In this document: one piece after another, positions 1-7,642 of the stretch | How the letters are laid out: each line of letters starts with the position of its first letter | How positions within the stretch are numbered: position 1 is the first letter of the stretch | Origin: Anaerolineales bacterium UBA1429 | GTDB taxonomy: Bacteria > Chloroflexota > Anaerolineae > UBA1429 | Length of the DNA: 28,414 bases | Reading direction: 5' to 3' | Assembly (NCBI GenBank): GCA_002329325.1 | Contig: DCTX01000023.1 | Location: 12,987 to 41,400 of the forward strand | Program-made: the position numbers and the translations under genes | The notes under the pieces: generated by a model | Seen by the model: only the letters and a program-made list of their open reading frames with translations | Database searches by the model: none | What the model was told of the DNA's origin: nothing

Positions 1-190
1 AGGGCCACCAATCGCGTGCCGGCGTGCGATCGCCTGACCCCCACAGACGCGACGCAAGGACAGGGCGCGCGTGCTTCGTCGCCCTCACCCCCCTGCCCCC
101 CTCTCCCATAGGAATGGGAGAGGGGGCGTAGCCGCGCTGACGACGCGTGACGCTCGCGGGTGAAAGGGCCACCGACCGCGCGCCGCAGCG
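1..190. repeat. Dispersed GC-rich hairpin repeat, about 1.2 copies
   Basis: The stretch begins with AGGGCCACC at 1-9, and the same nonamer with similar following sequence recurs at 165-173, so it is a direct duplication with a period near 164. Between them is a perfect 13-bp hairpin: arms 97-109 and 114-126 (CCCCCTCTCCCAT and its complement) around a 4-nt loop. The pieces CGCCCTCACCCC and CTCTCCC...GGGAGAGGG also occur in the tandem array at 16636-17253, so this looks like another member of the same intergenic repeat family. No gene is seen here. Confidence 0.6.
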
Positions 191-212
191 CTGGTCGCCC
201 GCGCCCAACTGA

Positions 213-242
213 TTGACAGCGCCCTGGCGCGCAGCCTATAAT
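213..242 (+). promoter_or_regulatory. Sigma-70 type promoter of the glycoside hydrolase gene
   Basis: TTGACA at 213-218 and TATAAT at 237-242 are separated by 18 nt. Both hexamers match the sigma-70 consensus perfectly. The expected start of transcription near 249 leaves a leader of about 39 nt that contains GAGGTG at 274-279, upstream of the ATG at 288. Confidence 0.85.
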
Positions 243-287
243 GCGGCTCACGGTCTTGTCAGGCTAGACCTTTGAGGTGTGTCGCGA

Positions 288-2042
288 ATGACCTTCCTAC
301 GGCGGGGCCACCGCCGCGTCTGGTGGTTGGCCGCAGCCCTCCTGGTCCTGGTGCTGGCCATCCTGCTGGCGCTGCTGGGCAACCTGCTCTGGCGGTTCTG
401 GGCCAGCGCCCGCCAGGCCCAGGCGGGCTATCACGAACGCCAGATCCCCAATACCGATCTCAACCCCTACGGTGCCAACTTTTTCCTGGGCCGCGAGGTG
501 GAACCCTGGAAGATCGATCGAACGCTGCACATGGCCGCCGATGCCGGCATCGGCTGGGTCAAGCAGCAGTTCCCCTGGGAGCAGATCGAGCCCGTGCGCA
601 AGGGCGAGTTCCTGGATCCTCAAACCAAAGAGGATAGCTGGGCCAAGTGGGATCGCATCGTCGAGGCCTGTGAAAAGTACGGCCTGCAGATCGTGGCCCG
701 ACTGGATCGCCCCCCCGATTGGACGCGCCAGGATAATACCTATCGGCAGAGCCCGCCGGACAACTTTGACGACTATGGCGATTTCGTCTATGCGTTCGTC
801 TCGCGCTACAAGGGCAGGATTCGCTACATCCAGATCTGGAACGAGCCCAACATCTTTCCTGAATGGGGCAACCGCCCGGTGGACCCGGAGGCCTATGTCG
901 AGCTGCTGCGGGTGGCCTATCGCCGGGCCAAGGAGGCGGACCCCAATGTCTATGTGCTGAGCGCGCCGCTGGCGATCACCCTGGGGGAGCCGCACCCGGA
1001 GCCGGGCAAGTGGCGTTCGATGGACGATCTGGACTACCTGGAGGCCATGTACAAGGCCGGCTTTGCCGAGTGCTTTGACATCTACTCTGCCAACGGTTTT
1101 GGCCTGAATCTGCCGCCGGACGACCCTCCGGAGCGCCAGGTGCTCAACTTTCAGCGCGTCCTGCTCCATCGTGCGATCATGGAGCGCTTTGGCGATGGCG
1201 ACAAGCCCGTGTGGTTCAACGAGTACGGCTGGAATGCGGCCCCCGAGACCATGGACCCCGACGAGCTCGTCTGGGGGCAGGTGACCGAGAGCGAGCAGGC
1301 CGCCTATACCATCGAGGGCATTCGCATGGCCCGTGAGGAGTGGCCGTGGGCAGGCGTCTTTATGATCTGGTATTTCCGGCAGGTGGGCAGCCTGACGCCT
1401 GACCAGGCCGAGTACTACTTTCGCATGGTGGATACCGACTTTACGCCCCGAAAGCTCTACTTTGCCGTGCAGGACGTGGCGTTGGGCCAAGGCGTGGCGG
1501 GGCCGGGCCTGCACCAGCAGAGCAGCCCTGCCGTCCAGACCTATGGGGGCTGGCGGAGCGAGATCGTCTCCGACGCGCTGGGAGGCGACTGGGTGCGCAC
1601 CGACCAGCCGGGCGATAGCCTGACCTTGACCTTTCGCGGGCAGGGCGTGGACCTGCTTACCCAGACCGGCCCGACGGGAGGACGCCTGCATGTGCTGCTG
1701 GACGGGCAGGCGGCGGGCGGCCTGCCCACCGATGCCCAGGGCGCCAGCTATGTGAGCCTGTATGCCCCAGAAGCAAACTCCGGGGCCCGCATCCCGTTGG
1801 TTCGGAACGCCGGCCCCGGAGAGCATACGCTGCGTCTGATCGTGGCCCCGAACGCCGACCCTGCCAGCCTTGGCCACGAGGCTGTGGTGGATGCCTTTGA
1901 AGTGCTACCCGCAGAGGGGCAACGCTTCCCGATCGGCCAATTCCTGGGCCTGCTGGCTGGGCTGGTCCTGGTGGGCTGGCTCCTCTGGCGCGTCTGGCGG
2001 CGGATCCGCTGGACGTTGCCGGGCGCCTGGCGCTACTCCTGA
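288..2042 (+). CDS. Membrane-anchored glycoside hydrolase, clan GH-A (cellulase-like)
   Basis: The 584-residue protein probably hydrolyses a beta-linked glycan outside the cell; the exact family (GH5, GH39 or similar) and substrate are not clear. A basic N-terminus (FLRRGHRR) precedes a long hydrophobic segment at about residues 10-36, an uncleaved anchor or signal. The catalytic (beta/alpha)8 region follows. It has IWNEPN with the likely acid/base Glu186, and VWFNEYGW with the likely nucleophile Glu312. From about residue 415 to 545 lies a beta-rich region resembling a carbohydrate-binding module. A second hydrophobic helix (FLGLLAGLVLVGWLLW) and basic residues end the protein, so both ends look membrane-bound. 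ATG 288 is preferred over in-frame GTG 279 because GAGGTG at 274-279 then sits 8 nt upstream. The 3' end overlaps the convergent PAC2 gene by 10 bp. Confidence 0.85.
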   Translation: MTFLRRGHRRVWWLAAALLVLVLAILLALLGNLLWRFWASARQAQAGYHERQIPNTDLNPYGANFFLGREVEPWKIDRTLHMAADAGIGWVKQQFPWEQIEPVRKGEFLDPQTKEDSWAKWDRIVEACEKYGLQIVARLDRPPDWTRQDNTYRQSPPDNFDDYGDFVYAFVSRYKGRIRYIQIWNEPNIFPEWGNRPVDPEAYVELLRVAYRRAKEADPNVYVLSAPLAITLGEPHPEPGKWRSMDDLDYLEAMYKAGFAECFDIYSANGFGLNLPPDDPPERQVLNFQRVLLHRAIMERFGDGDKPVWFNEYGWNAAPETMDPDELVWGQVTESEQAAYTIEGIRMAREEWPWAGVFMIWYFRQVGSLTPDQAEYYFRMVDTDFTPRKLYFAVQDVALGQGVAGPGLHQQSSPAVQTYGGWRSEIVSDALGGDWVRTDQPGDSLTLTFRGQGVDLLTQTGPTGGRLHVLLDGQAAGGLPTDAQGASYVSLYAPEANSGARIPLVRNAGPGEHTLRLIVAPNADPASLGHEAVVDAFEVLPAEGQRFPIGQFLGLLAGLVLVGWLLWRVWRRIRWTLPGAWRYS

Positions 2043-2953
2043 TCCTCCTCGCCCAACATATCCCCCAACACATCCCAGGCCGAGTCCAGTGGGATGAACG
2101 ACCGCTCCACGAAATCATGGGCGACCGAATCCAGGTAGTCCTTGATGTGCAGCTCGGGATGCTTTTGCTCCAGCTCGTCTATCTTGTTCCGCCAGGCGGC
2201 GATCAGGCTGCTGCTGCGCTCCTCCAGGTCGGAGAGGTCGAGCCCCAGGCCCAGCATGTAATCTACGCGGCGCATGATGTCGAGCCAGGCTTTCCAGTCC
2301 TCCTCGACGCGCATGGCCTGCACCGTCAGCCCCATCTGCGAGAACTCGTAGGCGGGGGCAAAGCCGTGAAAGACGACCATCTCGAGGCCGCGGAACTCGG
2401 CGTGGTGGGCCAGATAGCTGCCGATGGTGGAACCGCCCTCATAGTTCGAGTAGCGCACCGCGTACTGGTCCAGCTCGGGTTTCATGCGGGGCAGGCTGTA
2501 GACGCACGATATCTCACGATCGCGATCGTAGGGCATGGCGCCATAGACGCCCCCCACGATGACGACCCGCTTGGTGTTCACCGCCTCCACCATGTCCAAA
2601 AAGGCCTCGGCATACCGCTCCTCGTTCTGGTGCGGTTCCTCGCCGATAAAGAGCAGCAGGCCCTTGCCGTTGATATTGGCATAGTACAGGTCGTTATCGT
2701 GGCTGGACATGCTCTCTCGGTGGCCCTGCACCAGCTTGACCTGGGGGCGCAACAGGTGATGGGTGCCCGGCACCTGGAAGAAGTAAAAGCCATCGGGCCG
2801 GATCTTGCCGATGCGCTCGGCGCCGGTTAGCTCGATCAGATACTGGGGCAGGCCGGATGAGATCTCGCCTGCATCCGCCCACTGCTCCCATCCCGCGATC
2901 ATATAGTTTTCGCTCGTCTCAGGGATCTCCCACAGCCTTACCAAGTCATCCAT
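2033..2953 (-). CDS. PAC2 family protein (proteasome assembly chaperone-like)
   Basis: This 306-residue protein resembles the PAC2/DUF75 family, widespread in Actinobacteria, Chloroflexi and archaea. The family is related to the eukaryotic proteasome assembly chaperone 2, and its bacterial role is not settled. Visible family features are the N-terminal GWEQWADAG, the strand pattern around LLLFIGEEPHQ, the glycine-rich VVIVGGVYGAMP (about residues 133-144), and the segment from YEGGSTIG to FHGFAPAY. The C-terminal third is charged and probably helical. The ATG at 2953 is chosen because AAAGAGG lies 6 nt upstream; an upstream in-frame start would lack this. It converges on and overlaps the glycoside hydrolase gene by 10 bp. 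No proteasome or ligase genes are in the window to support a proteasome link. Confidence 0.8.
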   Translation of the reverse strand: MDDLVRLWEIPETSENYMIAGWEQWADAGEISSGLPQYLIELTGAERIGKIRPDGFYFFQVPGTHHLLRPQVKLVQGHRESMSSHDNDLYYANINGKGLLLFIGEEPHQNEERYAEAFLDMVEAVNTKRVVIVGGVYGAMPYDRDREISCVYSLPRMKPELDQYAVRYSNYEGGSTIGSYLAHHAEFRGLEMVVFHGFAPAYEFSQMGLTVQAMRVEEDWKAWLDIMRRVDYMLGLGLDLSDLEERSSSLIAAWRNKIDELEQKHPELHIKDYLDSVAHDFVERSFIPLDSAWDVLGDMLGEEDQE

Positions 2954-2987
2954 GCTTTGCCTCTTTCCCTGAAATGCCAGGCTTGAT

Positions 2988-2993
2988 ATCATA
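2988..2993 (-). promoter_or_regulatory. Probable -10 element of the PAC2 gene
   Basis: On the minus strand TATGAT (2993 down to 2988) lies about 35 nt upstream of the PAC2 start. A -35 match 17 nt further up is poor (CTTCCT), so this is a weak call that rests on the -10 and its position. Confidence 0.4.
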
Positions 2994-3137
2994 ACTTGTT
3001 CGGAGGCCGAAGGAAGGCCCGCCCATGCGTCTCGATCGTGTACGCATGATTGTGCCCCTGATTGGGGGTGGGGTCAAACGGGCCGACTCGGTTCTGTTCG
3101 AGCCGGGCGGGGGCGCGCGGGCGGAGGTGTGGCCGCG

Positions 3138-4616
3138 CTATGTCGCGCGCGTATCCGACTCGTCGCGGACGAGCAGACAGACCCGGTCGCGTCCCGAGTC
3201 CTTGGCCTGGTAGCAGGCGCGATCCGCCCTCTGCACCAGTTCATCGGGCGTATCGGGCTGGTTTTCGGGCGAGACCGATACGCCCAGGCTGGCGGTGAGG
3301 TGGATCTCGTGGCCGGCGACGACAAAGGGCTCCTCGCGGATGCGCTTCCAGAGGCGTTCGGCCAGGGCCAGTGTCTGCTCGGGCCCGCTCTCCGGCACGA
3401 GCACGATGAACTCGTCGCCGCCATAGCGAGCCACCGAGTCGGCCCGGCGCACCGTTGTGCGCAGGCGCGCGGCGATCTCGCGGAGCAGGGCGTCGCCAGC
3501 CTGATGGCCAAAGCGGTCGTTCACGGCCTTGAGGCTATGTTCGGGGTCCTTGTCCATATCCAGCATGATGACGCCCACGCAACGCCCCTGGCGCTCGGCG
3601 CGTGAAAGCTCGGCCTCCAGCAGCTCGTAAAAGTGCCTGTGATTGTACAGGCCGGTGAGGCTGTCGCGCGTGGCCAGGTCGCGCATGCGCGCAAAGAGGT
3701 AGGTGTTCTCGAGGGCGATGCCACCCTGGGAGCTGAGGACGCGCAGCATGCTCACATCGTCCTCTGAGAAGGGCTCCTCACGCTGGCGGGCGACCAAGGC
3801 CAGCCCCAGGGCCACATCGTGGGCGACAAGCCTTTCGGCCTCCCAATAGGCCCAGCTGCGGCTATTCGGTTCGACGGCGCTCGCGCGTATCGGCGGGGTC
3901 ACGATCTGCGGGTCGCTGCCCAGGGGAGCGCCCCATGAGGCGACGAGGGTGCTGGCCAGGGCCTGGGTATCTGTGTTCGACAGGGCGCGCTGGCTCACCA
4001 GGGCGGCCACCGGGCGCTCCGTCAGCTCGGGGGCCACCACCAGCACGCCGGCGGCGTCACAATCGACAACGCTGGAGATGGCCTGCCCGAGCACCAGGCT
4101 CATGTCGGCGATGCCCAGCTCGCCCTGCAGCGCCCGGCCGATGTGGTCAAAGGAGTGGAGTTGCCGCTGCCGGCTCGTCTCCAGCTCCATGTTTACCTGG
4201 CGTAGCTCGCCGATCAGCTGATCGTTCTGGCGAGTGAGTTGCTGTCGCTCGATCATGCGCCCGATCACCAGGGGGATCAGGCTCAGGTTGAACGACTCTT
4301 TCTGGAAGTAGTAGTAGGCGCCCAGGCTCAAGGTGGTGGCGGCCGTCTCCAGCTCGCCATAGCCGGTGAGGATGATGACGTCGGTGAGGGGGGAGCGTTC
4401 GCGGATCTGGCGCAGAACCTCCACGCCATCCATGCCTGGCATGACCAGATCCACGATGGCGACGCAATAGGCCTCGCTTTCCAGCAGCTTGAGGGCGGTC
4501 TCGCCGTCCCCAGCCAGACCTACCTCGTAGCCCTCGCGCACCAGGAAGCGTTCCAGGAGGCGCCGTATCTCGGGCGCATCGTCAACGACCAGAATGCTTT
4601 CACCAGCCATGGTCAT
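3138..4616 (-). CDS. Response regulator with REC, GAF-like and GGDEF domains (putative diguanylate cyclase)
   Basis: The 492-residue protein starts with a receiver domain (residues 6-118) with acidic Asp12/Asp13, phosphoacceptor Asp56, Thr84 and Lys106. A coiled-coil-like linker (about 120-155) leads to a GAF-like sensor domain (about 158-308). A GGDEF domain follows (about 312-485) with GGDEF at 399-403. An RxxD product-inhibition motif (RRAD, 390-393) sits five residues before it, as in PleD. The expected output is c-di-GMP from GTP, controlled by phosphorylation. One oddity is that the metal-binding LDMD (352-355) and the LK of the usual DxDxFK motif are separated by about five extra residues (KDPEHS). 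The ATG overlaps the rpiA stop as ATGA, so translation is probably coupled. No histidine kinase is adjacent. Activity is uncertain because of the insertion. Confidence 0.9.
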   Translation of the reverse strand: MTMAGESILVVDDAPEIRRLLERFLVREGYEVGLAGDGETALKLLESEAYCVAIVDLVMPGMDGVEVLRQIRERSPLTDVIILTGYGELETAATTLSLGAYYYFQKESFNLSLIPLVIGRMIERQQLTRQNDQLIGELRQVNMELETSRQRQLHSFDHIGRALQGELGIADMSLVLGQAISSVVDCDAAGVLVVAPELTERPVAALVSQRALSNTDTQALASTLVASWGAPLGSDPQIVTPPIRASAVEPNSRSWAYWEAERLVAHDVALGLALVARQREEPFSEDDVSMLRVLSSQGGIALENTYLFARMRDLATRDSLTGLYNHRHFYELLEAELSRAERQGRCVGVIMLDMDKDPEHSLKAVNDRFGHQAGDALLREIAARLRTTVRRADSVARYGGDEFIVLVPESGPEQTLALAERLWKRIREEPFVVAGHEIHLTASLGVSVSPENQPDTPDELVQRADRACYQAKDSGRDRVCLLVRDESDTRAT

Positions 4617-5296
4617 TGCTCAATGGTGCGGATTCCTCCGGGGGAAGCGACGATCACCGTCTGTACCATTCCCAGGAAGAGGCCGCTCTCCACCACGCCG
4701 GGGATCGCCTTGATGTGCGTGGCAAGCTCACGCGGTGCAGATATGCCCGGATAGCGACAATCCAGAATGTAGTTGCCCTCGTCTGTGATGTAGGGCTCGC
4801 CGGAAGCAAGGCGCAGCACAGCTTCGGCCCCCGTGCGCTCCAGGGCGCGCTGGGTGTTGCGCCAGCCAAAGCGGATCACCTCGACGGGCACGGGGCTCTT
4901 GGTGCCCAGGCGCTCCACCAGCTTGGAGTCGTCCACGACGATGATCTCGTGGCGGCTGGCATAGGCCACGATCTTTTCGCGGAGCAGGAACCCTCCGAGC
5001 CCCTTGATGACGTTGCGCTCCGGGTCCACCTCATCGGCGCCATCGATGGTGATGTCGATCTGGCCGTGGGCTTCCAGGGTGGTCAATGGGATGCCCTCCT
5101 GGCGGGCCAGGGCAGCCGTCTCCTCGGAGGTGGGCACGGCGACGATATCGCGCAAGGCGCCCGAGCGCAGTTTCTCTGCCAGGCGTAAGGTGGCATAGCG
5201 CGCCGTAGAGCCGCTGCCTAACCCGACCACCATACCATCGCAAACGGACTCGACGGCCCGATAACCCGCCTGACGCTTGAGATCGTCTACCGACAT
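4613..5296 (-). CDS. rpiA: Ribose-5-phosphate isomerase A
   Basis: RpiA interconverts ribose 5-phosphate and ribulose 5-phosphate in the non-oxidative pentose phosphate pathway, in the cytoplasm. At 227 residues it has the usual length. The phosphate-binding GLGSGSTA is near residue 25, IDGADEVD carries the catalytic Asp, and KGLGG...LREK carries the catalytic Lys and Glu. IVVDDSKLV and PVEVIRFGW are also typical. The ATG at 5296 is chosen because GGGAGG lies 8 nt upstream; a longer in-frame ATG exists at 5320 but has no such site. The stop codon overlaps the start of the REC-GAF-GGDEF gene by 4 nt (ATGA), an unusual partner for a sugar-phosphate enzyme. It has its own promoter upstream at 5350-5378. 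Confidence 0.96.
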   Translation of the reverse strand: MSVDDLKRQAGYRAVESVCDGMVVGLGSGSTARYATLRLAEKLRSGALRDIVAVPTSEETAALARQEGIPLTTLEAHGQIDITIDGADEVDPERNVIKGLGGFLLREKIVAYASRHEIIVVDDSKLVERLGTKSPVPVEVIRFGWRNTQRALERTGAEAVLRLASGEPYITDEGNYILDCRYPGISAPRELATHIKAIPGVVESGLFLGMVQTVIVASPGGIRTIEQ

Positions 5297-5349
5297 CACA
5301 CTGCCCTCCCCCCAGAGCACATGGACTGGCGAGCCGAACGCTACCCTGA

Positions 5350-5378
5350 ATTATAGTCGCGCTTGGTCAAGATGCCAA
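5350..5378 (-). promoter_or_regulatory. Sigma-70 type promoter of rpiA and the GGDEF gene
   Basis: On the minus strand TTGGCA (5378-5373) and TATAAT (5355-5350) are 17 nt apart. The -35 overlaps one arm of a 7-bp inverted repeat (AAAGCGC at 5377-5383, GCGCTTT at 5400-5406), which could be an operator or the tail structure of the upstream HAD gene. Confidence 0.75.
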
Positions 5379-5420
5379 AGCGCCCCGTATACTGTGGTAG
5401 CGCTTTAGCGACGTGAGATA

Positions 5421-6224
5421 TTATACTCTCAACAGGCGTTCGATGGCCACTGCTACGCCTTCGTCATCACAGGTGGCGGTCACCCAGGTGGCCTCGGCTT
5501 GCACGGCGGCGGGGGCGTTGCCCATCGCCACAGAGGCGCCGACCACGCGGAACATGTCCAGATCGGGCAACTCGTCGCCCAGAGCCACCGCCTCGGCAGG
5601 GGCGATATCCAGGTGCTCCAGCAGCGCCAGCAGTCCGCTCCCCTTGTTGGCCTCCCAGGCGGTGGCCTGCAGCCAACGGCCATCCTCGGAGGCGAACAGG
5701 CGGGCCTGCCCTCGCAGGCGTTCCTGCAGCTCGCTGCACAGGGGGCGCAGGTCCAGGCTCTCGTGCCAGGCGACGATCTTGGCGCAGGGGCCAGCCTGGA
5801 CCTCCGCAAAGGGGATCAGGGCCTCGGGAGGGTAGCCCCAGCTCGCCAACACGGCCTCCGGCATGGGCAGCCGCAAGGCGTGATGATCGGGCCCCGTCTG
5901 CACCAGGATCTGCAGGGCCGGGTCCACGGCGGCCAGCCCCGCCAGCAAACCCTGGCTCGTCTCCCTCGGCAGGCGCGCATGCCGGCAAAAGCCGCCGATC
6001 TCGTCCACCACGTGGGCGCCGCCCAAAAAGACCCCCCGCTGGCACAGGTAGGGCGCCTCGGCCAGCTTGGCGCGGGCGAAGCGCTGGGGCAGCGCCGTCG
6101 CCAGCAGCATCACCGCCTGGGTGCGGCGCAGCTCCTCCAGGGCGGCGACCACCCGCGGGCGCAGGCGGGTCTGGGAATCCAGCAGCGTCCCGTCTATGTC
6201 AAAGGCGAAAGCGCGATAGGACAT
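5421..6224 (-). CDS. HAD superfamily phosphatase, Cof-like (subclass IIB)
   Basis: The 267-residue protein is probably a cytoplasmic sugar-phosphate or nucleotide phosphatase; the substrate cannot be read from sequence. Motif I is FDIDGTLLD, with nucleophile Asp9 and acid/base Asp11. Lys194 in ANKGSGL is motif III, and GDELPD (Asp217, Asp221) is motif IV. Most Cof proteins have Asn-Asp where Pro-Asp is found here. The long C2-type cap lies between residues of about 85 and 185. The ATG at 6224 is supported by GAGGAG 7 nt upstream. The EamA transporter gene lies 70 nt upstream on the same strand and no promoter stands out between them, so the two may be co-transcribed. Confidence 0.88.
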   Translation of the reverse strand: MSYRAFAFDIDGTLLDSQTRLRPRVVAALEELRRTQAVMLLATALPQRFARAKLAEAPYLCQRGVFLGGAHVVDEIGGFCRHARLPRETSQGLLAGLAAVDPALQILVQTGPDHHALRLPMPEAVLASWGYPPEALIPFAEVQAGPCAKIVAWHESLDLRPLCSELQERLRGQARLFASEDGRWLQATAWEANKGSGLLALLEHLDIAPAEAVALGDELPDLDMFRVVGASVAMGNAPAAVQAEATWVTATCDDEGVAVAIERLLRV

Positions 6225-6294
6225 GGTATCACTCCTCGGGGCATGTGATGTTTGGCCGACAAGACGATGCGCAAGGGCGCCAGATCGGGCCCCG

Positions 6295-7134
6295 CTAGCC
6301 CAGGTTCGCCAGGGTTACCGCGGCCACCGCTAGGCCCATGCCCAGCGATTCGCGGCGGGTGACGCGCTCGCCCCACGCCACGCGGGCAAAGAGGCCGGCG
6401 AACACCAGGCTGATCGAGGCCATGAATGGGAAAACGAGGATGCCGGGCAGCAGGCGCAGGCTGCCCAGGAACGCCAGGTTCGCCAGGGCGTTGGTCAGGC
6501 CCAGCGCGATGCCCCAGCCGATGTCGCGGCGCGCAAGGCTGCGGTCGTGGCGCAGCCAACTTGCTGCCATCACCAGGCAGGCGGTCGCGAACAGGATGGC
6601 CAGCATCAGGGCGTCCTGGCCGGCCGCCGGCTGGATCTGGAACGCCTTCATCAAGGTGCGTTCGGCGCCGGTGCCCGCAAAGAGGGCGATGCCGTAGAGG
6701 AGGGCCGGCCGCCCCAGCGATTGGGCTGCCCGGGGCTTGAGCACCAGCAGCGGCAGCGCGACAATGGCCATCAGCGCGCCCACCGCAGCCCAGCCGGTCA
6801 GCGGCTCGCGCCACAGCAGGATCGAGGCCAACAGCGGGACGATGATGCTGATGCGCGCCATGGCCAGGGTTATCGAGACGCCACGCATGCGCAGGAGTGG
6901 GGCGTACAGGCCGAAATCAATGGCGTAGATGACGCCGATGGCCAGGCCGAACAGCAGGACGGGTTGCGAAAGGGGACCGGCCCCCTCGGACCAGGCGCGC
7001 GCGCCGTGGAACAGCGCCCCGACGGCATAGTTGACCAGGCCCACGGCCCAGATGTTGCAGCCCTGGCGTTGCGAGGCGCGCATCACCAGGCCGAATCCGG
7101 CGGAAAGGAATGTAGCAAGGATCAAGAGAGCCAA
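6295..7134 (-). CDS. EamA/DMT superfamily transporter
   Basis: The 279-residue protein is an inner-membrane transporter of the drug/metabolite transporter superfamily. It shows about ten hydrophobic segments arranged as two five-helix EamA halves. The first ends near LLWREPLTGWAAVGALMAIVAL and the second near VAWGERVTRRESLGMGLAVA; both contain the family's conserved xxExxT/L turn before the last helix. The substrate is unknown. The start is probably TTG at 7134, with AAGGGGG 5 nt upstream; the next in-frame ATG would remove most of the first helix. Its promoter is at 7168-7197, divergent from the cupin gene. Confidence 0.85.
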   Translation of the reverse strand: MALLILATFLSAGFGLVMRASQRQGCNIWAVGLVNYAVGALFHGARAWSEGAGPLSQPVLLFGLAIGVIYAIDFGLYAPLLRMRGVSITLAMARISIIVPLLASILLWREPLTGWAAVGALMAIVALPLLVLKPRAAQSLGRPALLYGIALFAGTGAERTLMKAFQIQPAAGQDALMLAILFATACLVMAASWLRHDRSLARRDIGWGIALGLTNALANLAFLGSLRLLPGILVFPFMASISLVFAGLFARVAWGERVTRRESLGMGLAVAAVTLANLG

Positions 7135-7167
7135 GGCAACCCCCTTGCATCGGCCATGTTGCCCCGT

Positions 7168-7197
7168 ATTATATAGGTGCGCGCCGGGCTAAGGCAA
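7168..7197 (-). promoter_or_regulatory. Promoter of the EamA transporter gene
   Basis: On the minus strand TTGCCT (7197-7192) and TATAAT (7173-7168) are 18 nt apart. The predicted start near 7161 gives a leader of about 27 nt, which fits the TTG start at 7134. Confidence 0.7.
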
Positions 7198-7282
7198 GCC
7201 TGGCGCACGGGGCCGATGGGGTGCGGCGCGAGACGCCCACCCGCAGCGGCCGATCAACATATTCCGCAACAAAGGAGGCGCG

Positions 7283-7633
7283 ATGAGGCGATACCGAGTC
7301 TCGGATCTGGGGCCTGTGGGGGCCGAGCATGTGGCCGAGGCCGTGGTGCCAGGACGTTTCATCAACTATGGGGGCTTGAGCTTTCACCCGGTGGGGTGGC
7401 GCACCCACAGCGAAGGCCACCACATCCACGATTCCCATGAGGTGTTTGTGATCCTGCAGGGGCGGGGCGAGCTCGAGCTGGACGGACATCGCCAGCCTGT
7501 GGCGGCCGGCGATGTCCTGGTGATCGAGCCAGGCGAGGAGCACTATCTCATCGGCGACCCCGCCCATCCTATCATCAACCTGTGGTTCCATTGCGCCGAC
7601 GAGCGGCACCCCGATCAACAAGGCGCCGACTAG
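7283..7633 (+). CDS. Single-domain cupin (cupin_2) protein
   Basis: This 116-residue protein is one small beta-barrel cupin domain. Motif 1 is HIHDSHEVFVILQGRGELEL, with likely metal ligands His47, His49 and Glu53. Motif 2 is GDVLVIEPGEEHYLI, with His87. Such proteins bind a divalent metal and can be isomerases, dioxygenases or ligand sensors; the role here is not evident. AAAGGAGG at 7271-7278 lies 4 nt before the ATG, a strong though close ribosome-binding site. It is divergent from the EamA gene and ends 9 nt from the convergent aldo/keto reductase gene. Confidence 0.85.
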   Translation: MRRYRVSDLGPVGAEHVAEAVVPGRFINYGGLSFHPVGWRTHSEGHHIHDSHEVFVILQGRGELELDGHRQPVAAGDVLVIEPGEEHYLIGDPAHPIINLWFHCADERHPDQQGAD

Positions 7634-7642
7634 AGGCGCACG

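Noticed and set aside
297..1877. 526-codon open frame on the minus strand
   Set aside because: It lies fully antisense to the glycoside hydrolase, has no recognisable domain and has the composition expected of a GC-rich shadow frame.
3083..3106. Terminator after the GGDEF gene
   Set aside because: Arms 3083-3090 and 3099-3106 pair at 7 of 8 positions, but the hairpin is short, 30 nt from the stop and lacks a T-run.
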